This document shows, one piece after another, positions 7,338 through 9,550 of a stretch of 9,550 nucleotides of DNA. The notes beneath the pieces were generated by a model, which saw nothing but the letters and a program-made list of their open reading frames with translations, did no database searches and had not been told where the DNA came from. Within the stretch, counting starts at the first letter, position 1; each line of letters begins with the position of its first letter. The DNA is from Deltaproteobacteria bacterium (lineage in GTDB: Bacteria; Desulfobacterota; Desulfobacteria; Desulfobacterales; Desulfatirhabdiaceae). Position numbers and translations under genes: made by a program. The DNA is taken from the NCBI GenBank assembly GCA_021778975.1, contig JAJYBO010000099.1, forward strand, positions 1 through 9,550, written 5' to 3'.

Positions 7338-8336
7338 TCATCTGTACTTCGAATGGTGGGTGTTTTTTATACCCTTGTGAACCAGTGCCCGCCTTTTTTC
7401 TTTTACATAATTATCTATTGCTTCGCGTGTTGTCATCCAGTTCCTTCTGAATTTTACGGCGGGCAACAGACCTTTCCTGGCGAGTAATGACAAGTATTCA
7501 ATTGAGTAATCACAATATTCTGCTGCTTCTTTAAGGGGTATATACCCCTGGTGGGTGCTTGATTCCGTGATGGGTGCAAGGCCGTTCAGGTATATTATCA
7601 ATGACCGTTCTATTGATCTGCCGATAAAATTCAAGAAATCGCCCGGTTTATCAATATCTGCCTGTTTTAAAACCTGATGATACTTCTTTCGATCAACATT
7701 GAGAATTACAGCGGGAGGATATCCATTTTGGATAAGCACCAGATTCATGAGCAGGCGAGAGGTTCTACCATTTCCATCTATAAAAGGGTGGATACATACA
7801 AAACGATAATGCACCCATGCAGCCAGCTCAGGTATGGATATCCGATACCTGCTGTTATGATGCCATGCAAGGAACTCGTTGATTAAAAAGGGTATTTTTA
7901 TGGGGTTTAGGGGGATATGCACCGATCCAAGTATTCTGACGCGGGTGTTTCGATACATACCAGCCTGTTGATCATCAATATTCCGAAGAATAATCCCGTG
8001 CAGGTCTTTAATGAAAGTTTCATCGAGTTCTTTCTTCTTCTCGATGAATTTCTCAAGGAATTCTATTCCTTTTTTGTGATTTATTACTTCAAAATGCTCT
8101 TTAAGAGACTTGTTTCCAATTGTCAGACCTCTGTTGATAACCAATTCCGTCTCTCGCAGAGATAGCGTATTTCCTTCAATGGCGTTGCTGTTAAATGTCC
8201 ATTCTATCGTGAATTGCTCATTCAGCTTTTTTATAATTGCTTCAGGAAAAGATCTGAAACGATCCAGTTCACGTTTTTTGCCTTCAATACTGGCGAATAG
8301 TTTTGGATCCATTGATCCAGATATATCGGATGTCAT
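7338..8336 (-). CDS. Fic-family protein with C-terminal HTH-like domain
   Basis: This 332-residue Fic protein is of the type that transfers AMP (or another nucleotide moiety) to a hydroxyl group on a target protein. The catalytic motif HPFIDGNGRTSR (183-194) is complete: His183 as base, Asp187 for metal, and the GNGR anion-binding loop. An N-terminal helix carries SNAIEGN (50-56), which fits the inhibitory [ST]xxxE[GN] motif with Glu54, so this is a self-inhibited (class II) Fic protein. The flap strand is around RNTRVRILGS (129-138). Residues about 265-311 (YIPLKEAAEYC to EAIDNYV) look like an excisionase/MerR-type winged helix, so it may bind DNA, perhaps its own promoter. The ATG forms an ATGA overlap with the stop of the metallo-hydrolase gene, implying translational coupling. 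The gene looks A+T-rich for this window (one line, 8041-8100, has 17 G+C of 60), which suggests transfer. The target is unknown. Confidence 0.93.
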   Translation of the reverse strand: MTSDISGSMDPKLFASIEGKKRELDRFRSFPEAIIKKLNEQFTIEWTFNSNAIEGNTLSLRETELVINRGLTIGNKSLKEHFEVINHKKGIEFLEKFIEKKKELDETFIKDLHGIILRNIDDQQAGMYRNTRVRILGSVHIPLNPIKIPFLINEFLAWHHNSRYRISIPELAAWVHYRFVCIHPFIDGNGRTSRLLMNLVLIQNGYPPAVILNVDRKKYHQVLKQADIDKPGDFLNFIGRSIERSLIIYLNGLAPITESSTHQGYIPLKEAAEYCDYSIEYLSLLARKGLLPAVKFRRNWMTTREAIDNYVKEKRRALVHKGIKNTHHSKYR

Positions 8337-9223
8337 GAACCTGCGGCCTTGATACGGGCTTCCAGGTTGAGGAGATATGCGGATTCTGGTTGAACATGAT
8401 TGATTTTACAGTCAAATTCAATGGATTTGATGCGCGCCATTACCTGAGAGATATCTCCGTTTTCTTCATCCAGAAGCTGTTTTACCCAGTGACGGAATTC
8501 ATTGCAGGATGTCTGCGATCGCGATATAAAATCCACAGCATCCTGGCCGGTGAACACAAACCAGTGTGCCTGACAAACAATATCTGTTTTCAACAGGGAA
8601 AGTTTTCGGATAGATGCCATATACTGATCGTAATTCACCAGACAGTCCGCAAAAATATAGCCTGTTGAATCCATGATACCGCACGATTCGCCACAAAACA
8701 GTGTTTTGATTTCAGGAATGTAGAAACTTAAACTGTCTCGTGTATGGCCGGGAGTTTCGAATACCTGTATCGTCCGGTTTCGAGAAACCTCTATTACATC
8801 GCCTTCTTTGAGGATGTGATCAATTTTAAATGGGGAAAATTCCGGTAAATTTTTATCTGTAACGGTAATATATGAAGCTGTAATTCTGGACGCATGGTTA
8901 AGTTTACGGATCAGCGCAATGGCATTGGGGCGCATCAGAACATTTCGCGCTGCTTCCGACGCCATAATCTGCATGTCCGGGAAATATGTAGCCAGTGTGG
9001 CCACAGATCCACAGTGATCGAAATGAGCGTGTGTCAGAAGGCATCTTTCAGGATGCCGACGTCCCAGTATGCCGGAAATTTCTCTGGCGTAAAGGTGTCC
9101 CAGAAAAGAAAATCCGGTGTCTATGATGGTTGGGTGTTCGCCGTCCAGCAAAAACACGGGAATGGCGGGATTTCCCAATACATAGAGGTCATCTGCAATC
9201 CGCCCTGTGTTGGAAAGAATCAA
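8333..9223 (-). CDS. Metallo-beta-lactamase-fold hydrolase
   Basis: This 296-residue MBL-fold hydrolase has the dinuclear metal motif THAHFDH (His65, His67, Asp69, His70), a third-motif His160 in TPGHTRDS, and a late His220 in QAHW. Where most relatives have the bridging Asp in a GD context, this one has CGES, with Glu179; glutamate may still bridge the metals but this is a departure. The C-terminal stretch from about 225 is helical and probably caps the active site. The substrate is unknown; MBL-fold proteins include hydrolases of thioesters, lactones and phosphodiesters. The start is a TTG at 9223, chosen because AAGGA lies eight bases upstream, the protein then begins with the expected first strands (IADDLYVLGN), and no other start lies near. 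It is the first gene of a leftward unit and overlaps the Fic gene by four bases. Confidence 0.9.
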   Translation of the reverse strand: MILSNTGRIADDLYVLGNPAIPVFLLDGEHPTIIDTGFSFLGHLYAREISGILGRRHPERCLLTHAHFDHCGSVATLATYFPDMQIMASEAARNVLMRPNAIALIRKLNHASRITASYITVTDKNLPEFSPFKIDHILKEGDVIEVSRNRTIQVFETPGHTRDSLSFYIPEIKTLFCGESCGIMDSTGYIFADCLVNYDQYMASIRKLSLLKTDIVCQAHWFVFTGQDAVDFISRSQTSCNEFRHWVKQLLDEENGDISQVMARIKSIEFDCKINHVQPESAYLLNLEARIKAAGS

Positions 9224-9231
9224 GTGATATA

Positions 9232-9236
9232 TCCTT
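9232..9236 (-). promoter_or_regulatory. Ribosome binding site for the TTG start at 9223
   Basis: Read leftward, AAGGA is followed by eight bases and then TTG. This spacing decides in favour of the non-ATG start of the metallo-hydrolase gene. Confidence 0.7.
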
Positions 9237-9299
9237 GTTTGGGCATTGTGGTGGTGTAGAAACTTTTACGATTTTCTTTATCGAACGATTCTTTCAGTG

Positions 9300-9328
9300 T
9301 CTATACCTTATAAACTGCATGTGATCAA
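9300..9328 (-). promoter_or_regulatory. Sigma-70-like promoter for the MBL/Fic unit
   Basis: On the - strand, TTGATC (9328-9323) and TATAGA (9305-9300) are separated by 17 bases; each matches four of six consensus bases. Transcription would begin near 9292 and leave a leader of about 70 bases before the TTG. It is a moderate match found by eye; no other candidate in this gap is better. Confidence 0.45.
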
Positions 9329-9367
9329 GATATCCGGGCGCATAAAGAAGCATCACTTCTGGTTATG

Positions 9368-9409
9368 AAAGCCATAAACGCCCGTTTGCAGAGTGTCTGT
9401 GGCTTTTTT
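9368..9409. repeat. Fold-back element with two inner hairpins
   Basis: An outer stem AAAGCCA (9368-9374) / TGGCTTT (9400-9406) encloses two further perfect inverted repeats: AAACG-CC-CGTTT (9376-9387) and CAGA-GTG-TCTG (9389-9399). Only two bases within the outer stem fall outside the arms. As RNA or single-stranded DNA this would form a three-way junction, followed on the + strand by three more T. It could act as a terminator for rightward readthrough, as paired binding sites for a regulator, or be a remnant of a mobile element. The sequence shows the symmetry; the role is unknown. Confidence 0.5.
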
Positions 9410-9436
9410 GAGAACTTGAAAGAACGAATCAAACGG
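9376..9436. promoter_or_regulatory. Candidate upstream activator sites (AAACG repeats)
   Basis: The palindrome AAACG-CC-CGTTT (9376-9387) is centred about 102 bases before the predicted sigma-54 start point, the usual position for an enhancer-binding protein. Its right half, CCGTTTG (9382-9388), recurs inverted as CAAACGG (9430-9436). AATCAA at 9427-9432 matches the core of an IHF site between these elements and the promoter, though the rest of that match is poor. Assignment as activator sites is inference. Confidence 0.35.
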
Positions 9437-9457
9437 TATGCCTTTAACCTGAATCCG

Positions 9458-9473
9458 TGGCATTATAATTGCT
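9458..9473 (+). promoter_or_regulatory. Sigma-54 (-24/-12) promoter
   Basis: TGGCAT, five bases and TTGCT match the RpoN consensus (TGGCAC-N5-TTGCA/T) at every position except the tolerated C-to-T at the end of the first block. The invariant GG (9459-9460) and GC (9471-9472) are separated by the required ten bases. Transcription should start near 9484 and run rightward out of the window. Use of this promoter requires an ATP-dependent enhancer-binding activator. Confidence 0.65.
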
Positions 9474-9543
9474 TGTGAGCCAGAGAGCGGGTATTGTTCT
9501 TTGAAAGTAGATATCATTCAGTAGGAAATTAGTCAATTGGCCC

Positions 9544-9548
9544 GGAGG
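9544..9548 (+). promoter_or_regulatory. Shine-Dalgarno of a gene beyond the right edge
   Basis: GGAGG lies at the end of the window and is followed by AT and the edge. With the sigma-54 promoter about 70 bases upstream, this indicates that a rightward gene starts within the next several bases outside the window. Its identity cannot be known from here. Confidence 0.55.
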
Positions 9549-9550
9549 AT

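Larger units (their letters stand above)
9224..9550. other. Intergenic control region between divergent units
   Basis: No confident gene lies in these 327 bases. The region separates the leftward hydrolase/Fic unit from a gene that should begin just beyond the right edge. It contains a leftward sigma-70-like promoter (9300-9328), a dense set of short inverted repeats (9346-9436), a rightward sigma-54 promoter (9458-9473) and a Shine-Dalgarno sequence at 9544-9548. Two overlapping antisense reading frames of 36 and 37 residues also occur at about 9353-9478 and are listed as observations only. Confidence 0.7.

Noticed and set aside
9318..9336. CRP/FNR-type operator around TGATCA
   Set aside because: Only one half-site is present, and TGATCA is better explained as part of the -35 region of the leftward promoter.
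1..9550. tRNA, rRNA, CRISPR array or intact insertion sequence
   Set aside because: No cloverleaf with T-loop signature, no regularly spaced direct repeats and no transposase or paired terminal repeats were seen; the 9368-9409 fold lacks tRNA features.

Overview
The window reads as chromosomal DNA of a Gram-negative bacterium. A lipopolysaccharide-type heptosyltransferase, a DjlA-type membrane-anchored J protein and a -24/-12 (sigma-54) promoter together fit Proteobacteria or Desulfobacterota. The style (GC-moderate genes, FmdB-type zinc ribbon, Rossmann/DUF2520 protein, many small gaps) suggests a deltaproteobacterial sulfate-reducer relative. That placement is inference, since no phylogenetic marker is present.

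Left block, + strand, about 78-5960: exodeoxyribonuclease III / AP endonuclease (xth), a 66-residue FmdB-type zinc ribbon protein, a compact UvrD/Rep-family DNA helicase, a DjlA-like TerB + J-domain co-chaperone, a family-9 glycosyltransferase (heptosyltransferase) and a Rossmann/DUF2520 protein. These are ordinary housekeeping and envelope functions. The main surprise is the glycosyltransferase start: its catalytic N-terminal strand lies upstream of the first usual start codon, so translation probably begins at a CTG that overlaps the djlA stop codon.

Right block, - strand, about 9223-5987: a metallo-beta-lactamase-fold hydrolase (TTG start with a good ribosome binding site), a Fic-family AMPylator-type protein coupled to it by an ATGA overlap, and then a GT4 glycosyltransferase. 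It converges on the left block with only 26 bases between the stop codons. The hydrolase and above all the Fic gene look visibly richer in A+T than the surrounding genes, which suggests a transferred two-gene insert.

Right edge, 9224-9550: no confident gene. It holds a sigma-70-like promoter pointing left into the hydrolase/Fic pair, a near-consensus sigma-54 promoter pointing right, repeated AAACG-type elements and an unusual fold-back region upstream of that promoter, and a strong Shine-Dalgarno sequence at the last bases. A sigma-54-controlled gene very probably starts just outside the window.
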